Numbered from the stretch's first letter, positions 8,041 to 16,063 are shown. The stretch is 64,000 nt of DNA from Streptacidiphilus rugosus AM-16 (GCF_000744655.1 NZ_JQMJ01000004.1:124001-188000), one strand, 5' to 3'. Numbers and translations: made by a program. Notes: a model not told the origin generated them from the letters alone.

Positions 8041-9510
8041 CGGGCTGATCGGCTCTGTCAGCAGGATGTCGATGCTAATGATCGCCTTGTAGGTGCGTCG
8101 GTCGACTCGCAGGCCCTTGTACGCGTAGCGAGATAGCGGGCGTTTGACGGCGCGGGGGCTGATGCGCAGGCGGCGGGTGGGCATGAGCCGGTCCAGGACG
8201 GCTTGTCCAATCGCGCCGACCAGGTCGATGACGGTGCCGGCGATCACGCCCGCGGCCTGGATGACCTGGTCGCGGGCTGTCTGGAGGGCGACGCTGAAGC
8301 TGGCTCGGTCGGGGTCGGTGCCGGGAACGGCCCCGGTGGCGTCGGCGATGGCGATCCTGATCACTTGATAGACCGCCAGGAGGGCGTAGATCTCCTGGGC
8401 GACGCCTGGCAGGGTGCGGGCCCGCAGGACACGGCGGCCGAGCATGGTCTTCTTCATCGCGAAGTAGGCGGACTCGATCTCCCACCGCTGATGGTAGAGC
8501 TTGAACTCGAAGGCGGGATACCGGCGGCGGTCGAGCAGAGTGGTGGCCAGCCGGTAGACGCCGGCGTGCCGTCCGGCCGTGGTGGCGATGGTGATCTCGC
8601 ACTCGATGATGCGGACCTCCACCCAGCCGAGCCTGGACAGGAAAGATCCGTCGGGGAAGCGGCCCAGGACGGGGGGCTTGCGGGCGGCGGACAGCCGGGC
8701 GAGGAAGGCGGCGCCGGTGTCGGCGACGGTTTCCAGGAGCGGGTTGCCGGACAGGCCTCGGTCCAGCAGCACGATCATGTCAGCGTGCAGGGAGCGGGCG
8801 AGGCGCTTGGCATGGGTGCTCTCGCCGTGGGTGCCGGGGCCGAAGACCGCGTCGATGACGGCCCGGGTGCCACAGGCGACCAGCGCGACCAGCAGAATCT
8901 GCGGGTAGTCGGCGGTCGTGTACTGGTTGGAGCCCTTGCCCAGGCGGGCACGGGTGGCGGGGGCGTCCGGCACGTCCAGGCTGGTGCCGTCGATCGCGAC
9001 GACCAGCAGGCCGGCCCAACGGGCGCCGGTGGTGCGGATCGCGCTCGCGGGCCCGCGCAACAGGTTGAACAGGGCCCGCAGTGGACGCACGCCAAGTCGC
9101 GTACGGGCGTGCCACAACGCGGTCGCGGTGATCCTCGGTATCGGCACGGCGTCGAGCGCGCCGGTGAGTTTGGACCACACGGCCGGGTATCCGCACTCCT
9201 CGAACAGCGCGGCCGCCAGTAGCAGGTAGACCACCACCCGCGCGAGCAATTTCCTCAGACGCTGCTGCACCGCGCCGCACTCGGCAAGGACCTCGTCGAC
9301 CATCTCGAACGGCACGATCTGCGTCAACTCGCCCAGATGGCCCGGGGCGAAGACACCTTCGGCTACCGCGATCTCGCGGGTGATGACACACTGACCGGAC
9401 AGCGGAGCTCCCGTGGTAAACGACTCGTCTTGGCGGACAAGCCGTTCTACCGGGGCTCCGCTTCCTGCGTCCGGCAGTCGGCCAGAACCAGGTCCAGACC
9501 TTGCCGCCAA
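8038..9510 (-). CDS. IS4-family DDE transposase
   Basis: Up to 490 residues. The N-terminal segment HLGELTQIVPFEMVDEVL followed by LRKLLARVVVYLLLAAALFEECGYPAVW is the IS4 N-terminal domain. The catalytic core has VVAIDGTSLDVPD (first Asp), MIVLLDRGLSG (second Asp) and YHQRWEIESAYFAMKK, which fits the IS4 signature Y-x2-R-x3-E-x6-K exactly. The enzyme should be able to cut and paste the element. The only start found is a TTG at 9510; family resemblance begins about 45 residues later, so the true start is uncertain. No frameshift or stop interrupts it, so the copy looks functional. Confidence 0.9.
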   Translation of the reverse strand: MAARSGPGSGRLPDAGSGAPVERLVRQDESFTTGAPLSGQCVITREIAVAEGVFAPGHLGELTQIVPFEMVDEVLAECGAVQQRLRKLLARVVVYLLLAAALFEECGYPAVWSKLTGALDAVPIPRITATALWHARTRLGVRPLRALFNLLRGPASAIRTTGARWAGLLVVAIDGTSLDVPDAPATRARLGKGSNQYTTADYPQILLVALVACGTRAVIDAVFGPGTHGESTHAKRLARSLHADMIVLLDRGLSGNPLLETVADTGAAFLARLSAARKPPVLGRFPDGSFLSRLGWVEVRIIECEITIATTAGRHAGVYRLATTLLDRRRYPAFEFKLYHQRWEIESAYFAMKKTMLGRRVLRARTLPGVAQEIYALLAVYQVIRIAIADATGAVPGTDPDRASFSVALQTARDQVIQAAGVIAGTVIDLVGAIGQAVLDRLMPTRRLRISPRAVKRPLSRYAYKGLRVDRRTYKAIISIDILLTEPISP

Positions 9511-9613
9511 CCGCGCAGCGCGTCACCGCCATGGGCTGGGCCCGGCCCCGAGCCTTGCATCCCGGCAGCACCGTGGGAGGATCCGGAGCGATCGTTTGTC
9601 GCTTGGGGGCGTG

Positions 9614-10294
9614 ATGAATCGGATCCTTGGTGGTGCGTGTGCGGTGGCGGCGCTGGCGGTGGTAACCGCATGCGGTCCGGCCGACGGTGGGAGCCGCGGC
9701 GCTGCCACGGTGTCGGGTGCGCCATCGGTGTCATCCGCCGTATCCGCGGCGAGTGCCACACCCGCTCGACACCGGGTCGCGCTGCCGGAACCGGCTCCAC
9801 CGACGGCCCAATGGATTCTGGATGTCCTGAGGAAACCGCCGACAGTCGTCCCGTCTGAATGCCCCACGCCGGAGCTGTCGAACATGCTTGTGCTCGACTC
9901 CGACGGACACGACCGGGCCGATGTGGTCTGGCTGGTGGACGACGTCGATGTCTGCGCCGGGACGATCACGCGTGACGGGGACGGTGACGTGCTGCCATCC
10001 GTCCTGCACGGCACACTCGACGGCCTCGCCGCCACACCGCCCGTCCAGTTCGGTGGTGTCCAGGTCGGCCCAGACATGTTCACTGTCTTCCTCGGGGCGG
10101 GAGGCGAGGTCACCCTGAAGGGCGACGACGCTCACACCTTCGGCCCGGTGCACCAGCGGACGGTCGTGCTCGGCGGTGGCCGGACCGCCACCTTCGTTGA
10201 GTATCGTTTCGCGGTCCCTTTCCAGGGTGCCCCGCTAGGCCAGGACCTGGCGCTGTGCCCCGCGTCGGGTACCAACTGCCGAAAGGCGTACTGA
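9614..10294 (+). CDS. Lipoprotein carried inside the IS4-family element
   Basis: 226 residues from the ATG at 9614 (a GTG one codon earlier is possible), with a G-rich Shine-Dalgarno directly before it. The signal peptide is MNRILGGACAVAALAVVTAC, with lipobox VVTAC and lipidated Cys at residue 20. A Ser/Ala/Pro-rich linker follows, then a folded domain with VVWLVDDVDVCAGTITRDGDGD and VQFGGVQVGPDMFTVFLG, probably beta-rich. Two late cysteines (LCPASGTNC) may form a disulfide. The family is not recognised. It lies between the transposase and the right inverted repeat and is transcribed away from the transposase, so it would move with the element. IS elements rarely carry such cargo. Confidence 0.75.
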   Translation: MNRILGGACAVAALAVVTACGPADGGSRGAATVSGAPSVSSAVSAASATPARHRVALPEPAPPTAQWILDVLRKPPTVVPSECPTPELSNMLVLDSDGHDRADVVWLVDDVDVCAGTITRDGDGDVLPSVLHGTLDGLAATPPVQFGGVQVGPDMFTVFLGAGGEVTLKGDDAHTFGPVHQRTVVLGGGRTATFVEYRFAVPFQGAPLGQDLALCPASGTNCRKAY

Positions 10295-10348
10295 CCCGCC
10301 GCCGCCAACAGCGCTCCTTGCGGCATCCTGACACCCGCCGCAAAACCT

Positions 10349-10366
10349 TAACTTCATGGCCTTGGG
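10349..10366 (-). repeat. IS4-family right terminal inverted repeat
   Basis: TAACTTCATGGCCTTGG at 10349-10365 plus a terminal G, followed at once by the CTTTAGG target duplication at 10367-10373. Confidence 0.92.
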
Positions 10367-10442
10367 CTTTAGGCCGGGCGGGAATGCGATCCTTGGCGCG
10401 GAGGCGCGAAGCGCCGGAGGTCTCTGCGCTCTGCGGTGACGT

Positions 10443-10828
10443 TCAGGTGGGCCGCTTCTGGTTCTCGATGTACTCCATGACGATGCTGAGAGGTGCGCCG
10501 CCGCAGGAACCGGCGAAGTCCGAGGGTGCCCAGAACACGGACCCCATTGCGATCCGGTTGACGCGTCCGATGTACTCGGCGCGCAGGTAGCGGGAGCTGA
10601 CGCCCTTGAGGCTGTTGACCAGCTTGGAGACGGACACCTTGGGTGCGTAGTGCGCCAGCAGGTGGATGTGATCGCCTTCGCCGTTGAACTCGCGCAGCTC
10701 TCGCACACGTCGCGCATGATCTCCTCGCGGCGGGTCAGCATGTCGTTGTTGAAGACATCGCGCCGGTACGTGGTGACGAATACCAAGTGTGCGTGAAGGT
10801 TGTGGACGAATGTGTAGTATCGCCGCAT
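10443..10828 (-). pseudogene. tnpA: IS200/IS605 TnpA (Y1 HUH transposase), frameshifted
   Basis: The N-terminal half MRRYYTFVHNLHAHLVFVTT and on to MRDVCE is in one frame. The C-terminal half, from LREFNGEGDHIHLLAHY to the end, is in another, with the break near 10700. The HUH motif (HIH in DHIHLL) and the C-terminal catalytic Tyr (MEYIENQ) are both still encoded, but about five residues usually found between the halves are missing, so a small deletion of roughly 13-16 bases is the simplest cause. The Y1 enzyme excises and inserts single-stranded element DNA at end hairpins. This copy cannot make a normal protein. It is divergent from tnpB with 22 bp between starts, the classic IS605 layout. 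Confidence 0.85.
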
Positions 10829-10850
10829 TGACCTTGAGGGGGTGGGCTGG

Positions 10851-12314
10851 ATGATCCGTGCGTACAAGTTCCTCATGAGGCCCACCGCGGGTCAGGAGCA
10901 GGCGTTGACCGAGATGCTCCGGGATCACTGCTCGCTGTACAACGGGGCCCTTCAGGAGCGGCGCGACGCCTACCAGCACGCATCGAAGACGAGCGTCAAG
11001 TACGGGATGCAGTCGGCGCAGCTCAAGGAGATCCGGGCGTTCGACCCGGAGCGTCAGGGCCGGTGGTCGTTCTCCTCGCAGCAGGCGACGCTTCGCCGGT
11101 TGGACAAGGCGTTCGCGGCGTTCTTCCGCCGGGTCAAGTCCGGTGAGACGCCCGGCTACCCGCGCTTCCGGGGCGTGAACTGGTTCGACACGGTGGACTT
11201 CCCCAAGGACGGCGACGGCTGCCGCTGGGACTCCACCCCGCACGACCCCGTCACCCGCGTCCGGCTCCAGGGCATCGGGCACGTCAAAGTCAACCAGCAC
11301 CGGGCCGTGGTCGGCAAGGTCAAGACAATCTCGGTCAAGCGCGAGGGCCGCAAGTGGTTCGTCGTGCTGACCGCCGAGCAGTCGCGGCCCGAACCGCTGC
11401 CCGCGACCGGGACCGTGGTCGGCATCGACCTCGGCATAGCCAACTTCCTCGCCGACTCAGGTGGCGGATTCGTCCCCAACCCGCGTCACGGGCGCGGTAA
11501 CGCCGATCGGCTCGAGGCCGCCCAGCAGGCGCTGGCGAGGTTCCCCCGGGTGCGCCGGGACAAGCGGACCGCGAACCACCGTCGGGCGGTGGAGAGGGTC
11601 GCCAAGCTGCACGGAAAGGTCCGTCGTCAGCGGCTCGACCACGCGCACAAGACCGCCCTGACGCTGGTCCGTGAGCACGACTTCATCGCGCACGAGAACC
11701 TGACGATCCGCAACATGGTCCGCACCGCCGCACCCAAGCCCGACCCCGATCAGCGGGGGGCGTTCCTGCTCAACGGCGCGGCGGCGAAGGCCGGACTCAA
11801 CCGCTCGATCCACGATGCCGGATGGGGGGTGTTCCTGACGATCCTCCACGCCAAGGCTGAAAGCGCCGGACGGGAAGTGATCGCCGTTGACCCCCGCAAC
11901 ACCTCCCGCACCTGCCCCGAATGCCTGCACACCAGCGCGGACAACCGGATCACCCAAGCTAAATTCCACTGCGTCACCTGCGGCCACACGGCCCACGCTG
12001 ACACAGTGGGAGCCATCAACGTTCTACGGGCCGGGCTGGTCCGTCGCGACGCCAACCCGGCGTTACGAGAAGCCCCGGCGTTCACGCAGGGGAGGAGTCA
12101 CGTAGTGCTCGTCGAAGCCGAATTCGTGGGAGGGGTGGGTGGTGAGGACCTGGAAGCGGTCGTCGACGGGGATGCCGATGGCCTCCACGAGTGCGCGGTG
12201 GATGCCGTCGGAGACGGCGCGGAGGACCTCGGGGGTCCTGGCGGAGCTGGCGTCGATGCGAACGAGTGGCACGGTCGCCTCCCGGGTTGGGTGTTCGATG
12301 GATTGCGAACATGA
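10851..12314 (+). CDS. tnpB: TnpB, RNA-guided RuvC-like nuclease of the IS605 element
   Basis: The RuvC-type catalytic triad is complete: Asp in VVGIDLGIANF, Glu in IAHENLTIRN and Asp in HADTVGAINVL. The zinc ribbon CPEC...CVTC sits between the last two, and the N-terminal OrfB helix-turn-helix region begins MIRAYKFLMRP. TnpB proteins are known to cut DNA next to a short target-adjacent motif using an RNA made from the element's right end. The family-like sequence ends near 12060. No stop codon occurs before the right end, so the frame runs on through the element boundary into antisense tautomerase DNA and stops at 12314, adding about 70 foreign residues. Confidence 0.9.
   Translation: MIRAYKFLMRPTAGQEQALTEMLRDHCSLYNGALQERRDAYQHASKTSVKYGMQSAQLKEIRAFDPERQGRWSFSSQQATLRRLDKAFAAFFRRVKSGETPGYPRFRGVNWFDTVDFPKDGDGCRWDSTPHDPVTRVRLQGIGHVKVNQHRAVVGKVKTISVKREGRKWFVVLTAEQSRPEPLPATGTVVGIDLGIANFLADSGGGFVPNPRHGRGNADRLEAAQQALARFPRVRRDKRTANHRRAVERVAKLHGKVRRQRLDHAHKTALTLVREHDFIAHENLTIRNMVRTAAPKPDPDQRGAFLLNGAAAKAGLNRSIHDAGWGVFLTILHAKAESAGREVIAVDPRNTSRTCPECLHTSADNRITQAKFHCVTCGHTAHADTVGAINVLRAGLVRRDANPALREAPAFTQGRSHVVLVEAEFVGGVGGEDLEAVVDGDADGLHECAVDAVGDGAEDLGGPGGAGVDANEWHGRLPGWVFDGLRT
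12073..12092 (+). repeat. Right-end hairpin of the IS605-type element, probable tnpB guide-RNA scaffold
   Basis: The stem CCCC (12073-12076) pairs with GGGG (12089-12092), with an inner GCG/CGC pair. The element ends 9 nt later at GGAGTCAC. By analogy with characterised TnpB systems, the right-end RNA would overlap the tnpB 3' end and continue into flanking DNA, which would act as guide. Confidence 0.6.
12102..12272 (-). pseudogene. Tautomerase family protein, 5' half (split by insertion)
   Basis: Starts with GTG at 12272 behind a GGGAGG ribosome-binding site and encodes (M)PLVRIDASSARTPEVLRA to FGFDEHY. This is the N-terminal half of a 4-oxalocrotonate tautomerase-like protein, whose mature N-terminus should be the catalytic Pro2. 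The reading breaks at the right end of the IS605-type element. The 3' half lies at 7779-7995. Together they restore a 131-codon gene originally placed between the HEAT-like gene and the arylamine N-acetyltransferase. Confidence 0.87.
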
Positions 12315-12345
12315 CACTGTTTGATACCCGTCGAACACATGAACC

Positions 12346-13648
12346 TCAGGGCCGTGGACCGATTGCCGTGCCGGCCGGGAAGGCCGCGAGCGCCGCACGG
12401 GCCGCCGGGTAGAGATCGGCCGGGAAGCGCCGGTCGGAGGAGAGCGACGCTTCGAGCAGCGGCGCGGCGGCCGAGGCCGCGGCTCCGATCTCGGCGATGT
12501 ACCCGATCGCCGCGCGGCAGGGCTCGTCGGCGTCGCCCGACCGCAACGGTTCCAGCGCCGCCAGCAGCACCGGGACGGCGGGCTCGGGGTCGCCCGTGAG
12601 CCGCCACCAGGCGTACGCGGCCTGGACGCGGGTCCAGGGGCCCGGTGACCGCAGCAGGGGCCGGACCGCGGGGGCACATCCGATCGCCTGCGGCCCGAGC
12701 TGCGCCAGACGGCCGAGGTCGGCGTACCCCAGGCCCCTGGAGGACTCCCCGTCCAGGAACGCCATAAAGACGGTCGGTTCGCCCGTGATCCGCCAGTGGG
12801 CCCATGCGGCGTTCTGCGCGCCGTGCCACCGTCGAACGCCGATCGGCGTCAGCGTGCTGCCGTCGTGGCGTGGTGGTTGCGTGACTCCGCGGACGAACTC
12901 GTCGAGGATGCCTGCCGCGGGTGCCGCTGCCGGTCCGATGCTGCCCAAGACGTCGCAGGCCCAGCGGGCGTTGCGGGTGGCGAGCGTCGTCACCAGCTCG
13001 GGGACCGCCTGGTCGGCGACCGGCCCCCATTCCGCCAGGGTCACCAGCACGGGACGAAGACTCTCGGCAGCGGCCGAGTCGACGAGCCGACGCCGGATTC
13101 CGGGGAACAACTCCTCGGCCCAGCGCGCCAACGGCCGGAGCACCTGCCCGAGCGAAGTCGTGGGGAAGAACGGGATGCGGCCGCCCGGGGACAGCCACAG
13201 CCGCACAGTGGCCAGAACCGCCGGATGGCCGATGCGGGCGAGAGCCAGCGTCGCCGGTCCGGCGATCCGTTCGTAGGAAATGCTCGGCGGCCGCGATCAG
13301 CGCGGGAACGGCCGGCTCGATGGCTTGCGCGGAGTCCGGTGACGCGAGCCGCGCCAGCGCCATCGCGGCGTCGACCCGGGCGGAGGGGTGGGCGGCCTTC
13401 ACGCACCGGGTCAGGCCGGCCACCAACTCCGGCCGGGGAGCCCGCCATCGCTGCAGCACGGCGGACGCGAGCGAGATCGCGCCGCTGACCAGTTCGGCGC
13501 GCTCGGAGTCGAACGCGCTGACGGCGAGGGCCTCCGCACGGTCCGCGTGCTCGCGCACGTCCAGCCGGAGATCCCCCGGATCCACACGTGCGTCCGCGAG
13601 CAGCTTGCACGCCCAGAAGTCGTGCTCCGCCCCAGCCCCAAGCCGCAT
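12346..13648 (-). pseudogene. HEAT-repeat-like protein, interrupted by a frameshift
   Basis: The N-terminal part starts with ATG at 13648 and reads to IAAAEHF. From about 13275 the second frame continues YERIAGPATLALARIGHPAV to the stop at 12346. Removing one base near 13276-13278 joins the parts into one protein of about 433 residues. Helical repeats are visible, for example LTRCVKAAHPSARVDAAMAL and TRVQAAYAWWRLTGDPEPAV, the latter typical of HEAT-like scaffold proteins (SCO-type proteins with WR-TGDPEPA motifs). It probably acts as a protein-binding solenoid. As with the gene at 2296-3257, the frameshift may be natural or a sequencing error. Confidence 0.75.
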
Positions 13649-13832
13649 GGCCCGAAGACTACAGCCGGCGCCCTTCGCTGCGGCCGCGGGCCGGATCGGC
13701 CGCCGTGGTCGCCCCCGCTGGCAACATCACCTCGATCACCGCCGCCACCACCGCCGGTCCGCCCACCCGCGACGGCACCGGGGGAAGCCGGCCGGGCGCG
13801 TTGCTGTGGGGCGGGACGTGGGCGTGCGCGCC

Positions 13833-14399
13833 TCAGATCCGGGCCAGCAGCTGGGCCAGGGGGCGCGGCACCCGGTCCAGGGGCACGGCCCCGGCCATCA
13901 GCGCCGCGTAGCGTTCCTTGCCGCCCGAGCGTCCGCTCATCAGCCGGCGCAGCTGGTCGTGCAGGCTCCACTCGCGCAACGCGGGCTGCTTCTGCAGCGT
14001 ACGGAAGGAGCGCAGCTCACCCTCGGCGGCGACGAGGCCTTCCACCGTCTCGGGGCCGACCGCGCGGATGAGCTCGTCCTCCAGGTCGGCGGAGCAGCTG
14101 AAGAACCCGCGCGCCTCCAGCCAGGTCCTGTCCGGCTCGGGGGTCGTCCGCTCGCATCCGACCTGCGCGAGGCCGCGGAGCACGAACCGCTCCTCGGCCT
14201 CGTCGTAGAGCCCCGCGATGCGCGTCCCCGGGGCGAGGGTGCGGTAGTGGGCGAGGTGGTGCCCGATGTTGGTGATGCCGTGCATGGGCACCACGGCGAC
14301 CCCGGCGGCGACAAGGTCCCGCCCCCTGCGGCGCGCCAGCACCTCCAGGGCGACCTGGTCGCTGACCCCCTCCACCAGCACGACAGCCTGAGACGTCAC
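13833..14399 (-). CDS. Stand-alone TOPRIM-domain protein
   Basis: 188 residues from the GTG at 14399, chosen because GGATGAGG precedes it by 3 nt and the TOPRIM domain starts directly after. The TOPRIM acidic motifs are visible: VVLVEGVSDQVALEVLA (catalytic Glu) near the N-terminus and IAGLYDEAEE (D-x-E-like pair) around residue 78. The domain resembles the C-terminal nuclease half of OLD-family proteins, but no ATPase domain is encoded next to it. It could bind or cleave nucleic acid with Mg2+. It sits immediately upstream of the ABC permease gene's end with no evident operon partner. Confidence 0.75.
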   Translation of the reverse strand: MTSQAVVLVEGVSDQVALEVLARRRGRDLVAAGVAVVPMHGITNIGHHLAHYRTLAPGTRIAGLYDEAEERFVLRGLAQVGCERTTPEPDRTWLEARGFFSCSADLEDELIRAVGPETVEGLVAAEGELRSFRTLQKQPALREWSLHDQLRRLMSGRSGGKERYAALMAGAVPLDRVPRPLAQLLARI

Positions 14400-14465
14400 G
14401 ACCTCATCCTGCGCCACCGGCTGGGCCGGCACCACCGAATACCTGGTGCCGCGGGTATCACACCG

Positions 14466-15164
14466 TCACACCGTCAGGCGACGGATGGAGAAGAAGCCGC
14501 CGGCCAGCAACAGCACCACGGCGGCTGCGAGGGCGCCGGTGACCCCGGTGGCCGTGAACGCGGAGAAGAAACGGCCGACGTCGCTCCAGCCGTGCGCCCA
14601 GGTCGTGACGACGGCGGCCAGGGCGAGGGCGCCCAGTTGCGCGGCGCCGAAGAGCGAGGTGCCGGGCAGACCGGCGCGGCGGAACACCAGGCCGTACCAC
14701 ATGCCGTAGACGAACAGGAAGGCGAAGACCGTCGACGCGGTGAGCCAGGACAGGTACCAGGGGCCTTCGAGAAGGAAGGGCACGCGGAAGTAGGCCATGT
14801 CCATGCCCCAGCCACCGGTGGCACGTTCCAGTACCTGGCCGAGGGCGAGGACGAGCCCGAAGCCCACGGCCAGGGCGGTGGCCAGGGCGGAGGCGCCGAG
14901 GAAGTAGGTACGTCGGCTGACGCCGAGGGTGAGGACGAAGGGCAGCGCGCGGGCGACCGACTGCACGCCCACGACGAACATGACCAGGAATGCCGCGGCC
15001 AGGCCGCCGACCCAGCGCTGGCCGGTGTGGCCGGCCGGGGTGAGCTGCAGGATCACCACGTCCAGGGCGAAGCCGAACGCCGCCCATGCCCAGGGCAGCA
15101 CGAGGTAGGTGACGCGGTCGAGCAGCAGGCAGCGGGCGACCTTGACGATCGGGGTGGGGCGCAT
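14466..15164 (-). CDS. ABC transporter permease
   Basis: 232 residues with about six hydrophobic segments (for example LVLPWAWAAFGFALDVVIL, AAAFLVMFVVGVQSVA, GALAAAVVLLLAGGFFSI) and no signal peptide. It is the last gene of a three-gene operon GntR-ATPase-permease whose members overlap: the start codon overlaps the ATPase stop by one base (TGATG). It forms the membrane half of an ABC-2-like exporter with the adjacent ATPase. In YtrA-controlled operons such exporters often respond to cell-wall antibiotics, but the substrate here is unknown. Confidence 0.85.
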   Translation of the reverse strand: MRPTPIVKVARCLLLDRVTYLVLPWAWAAFGFALDVVILQLTPAGHTGQRWVGGLAAAFLVMFVVGVQSVARALPFVLTLGVSRRTYFLGASALATALAVGFGLVLALGQVLERATGGWGMDMAYFRVPFLLEGPWYLSWLTASTVFAFLFVYGMWYGLVFRRAGLPGTSLFGAAQLGALALAAVVTTWAHGWSDVGRFFSAFTATGVTGALAAAVVLLLAGGFFSIRRLTV

Positions 15165-16063
15165 CAGGGGGCTCCTGCCGGGGTGAGTCCGAGTCGGGCG
15201 TCGTGCTCGGCCGCGTAGACGGCGAGTTGCTGCAGCGTGACGGCCTCGAGGCGGAGCCGGAGGTGGTCGGCGACCTCGCGGTCGCGGTCGTCGAGCCGGC
15301 CGACCATCACCGTCCTGGCCTGGGAGCCCATCGTGCGTCGGCTGAGCGTCGCGCGGCCGGCGACGAAGCGGTCCACGTCCGCGGCGAGGCCCGAGACGAT
15401 GGTGGCGGTGCCGCGCACGTCCTCGGCGGGGGCGTCCAGGACGAGGTGGCCGTGGTCCAGGACCAGGACGCGGTCAAGGAGTTCGGCCGCCTCGTCGATG
15501 AGGTGGGTGGAGAGCACGATGCACCGCGGGTGGGCCGTGTAGTCGGCGAGCAACTGGTCGTAGAAGAGGGCGCGGGCCACCGCGTCCAGGCCCGCGTACG
15601 GCTCGTCGAACAGGGTGATCTCGGCGCGGGCGGCGAGCCCGATGACGATGCCGAGCGCGGTGCGCATGCCGCGTGACAGCTTCTTGATGGGCCGGTTCGG
15701 CGGCAGCTCGTAGACGTCGAGGAGGGTGCCGGCGAGCTCGGCGTCCCAGTTGGGGTAGAGCAGCGACGCCGCGGTGACCGCGTGACGCACGCGCAGGTCG
15801 GGGTAGATCTGGTCTTCGCGGACCAGGATCGTCCGGCGCAGCACGGCGTCGTTCTCCAGCGGCGCGGCGCCGAACAAGTGGACGCGTCCGGTGGTGGCGA
15901 ACTCCTGGCCCGCCAGGATGCGCAGCAGGGTGGTCTTTCCGGCTCCGTTGCGGCCAAGCAGTCCGGTGACGGACGGGGTGTCGATGTCGAAGGTGACATC
16001 GCTGAGGGCCTGGTGGTCGCGGTAGCGGCAGCCGACTCCGGCGAGCGAGACCAGCGGTGTCAT
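15164..16063 (-). CDS. ABC transporter ATP-binding protein
   Basis: 299 residues. Walker A is GLLGRNGAGKTT at about 34-45, the signature is KKLSRGMRTALG, Walker B is ITLFDEPYAGLD, and the switch histidine is in STHLIDE. The signature SRGMR is the divergent form seen in ABC-2 exporter ATPases of the BcrA/YtrB type. The C-terminal 90 residues form an accessory domain. The start ATG overlaps the stop of the upstream regulator gene by four bases (ATGA), so the genes are translationally coupled. Confidence 0.92.
   Translation of the reverse strand: MTPLVSLAGVGCRYRDHQALSDVTFDIDTPSVTGLLGRNGAGKTTLLRILAGQEFATTGRVHLFGAAPLENDAVLRRTILVREDQIYPDLRVRHAVTAASLLYPNWDAELAGTLLDVYELPPNRPIKKLSRGMRTALGIVIGLAARAEITLFDEPYAGLDAVARALFYDQLLADYTAHPRCIVLSTHLIDEAAELLDRVLVLDHGHLVLDAPAEDVRGTATIVSGLAADVDRFVAGRATLSRRTMGSQARTVMVGRLDDRDREVADHLRLRLEAVTLQQLAVYAAEHDARLGLTPAGAP

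Larger units (their letters stand above)
8024..10366. mobile_element. IS4-family insertion sequence with a passenger gene (2.34 kb)
   Basis: Bounded by 17-bp perfect inverted repeats, 8024-8040 and 10349-10365, with an extra G at the right end. It is flanked by the direct repeat CTTTAGG (8017-8023 and 10367-10373), the target-site duplication. Inside are a transposase on the minus strand and a lipoprotein gene on the plus strand. The target is the loop of the left-end hairpin of the IS605-type element. At 2.3 kb it is about 0.8 kb longer than an IS that carries only this transposase. Confidence 0.9.
7996..12101. mobile_element. IS200/IS605-type element, itself interrupted by an IS4-family element
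   Basis: Without the nested insertion the element would be about 1.76 kb, the usual size, with divergent tnpA (minus) and tnpB (plus). The outer limits are deduced from where the two tautomerase halves stop matching: about 7995/7996 on the left and 12101/12102 on the right. Both ends carry subterminal hairpins, CCCGG/CCGGG on the left (8011-8015 with 10374-10378 once the IS4 element is removed) and CCCC/GGGG on the right (12073-12076 with 12089-12092). No target duplication is seen, as expected for Y1/HUH transposition of single strands. Boundaries are good to a few bases. Confidence 0.8.
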
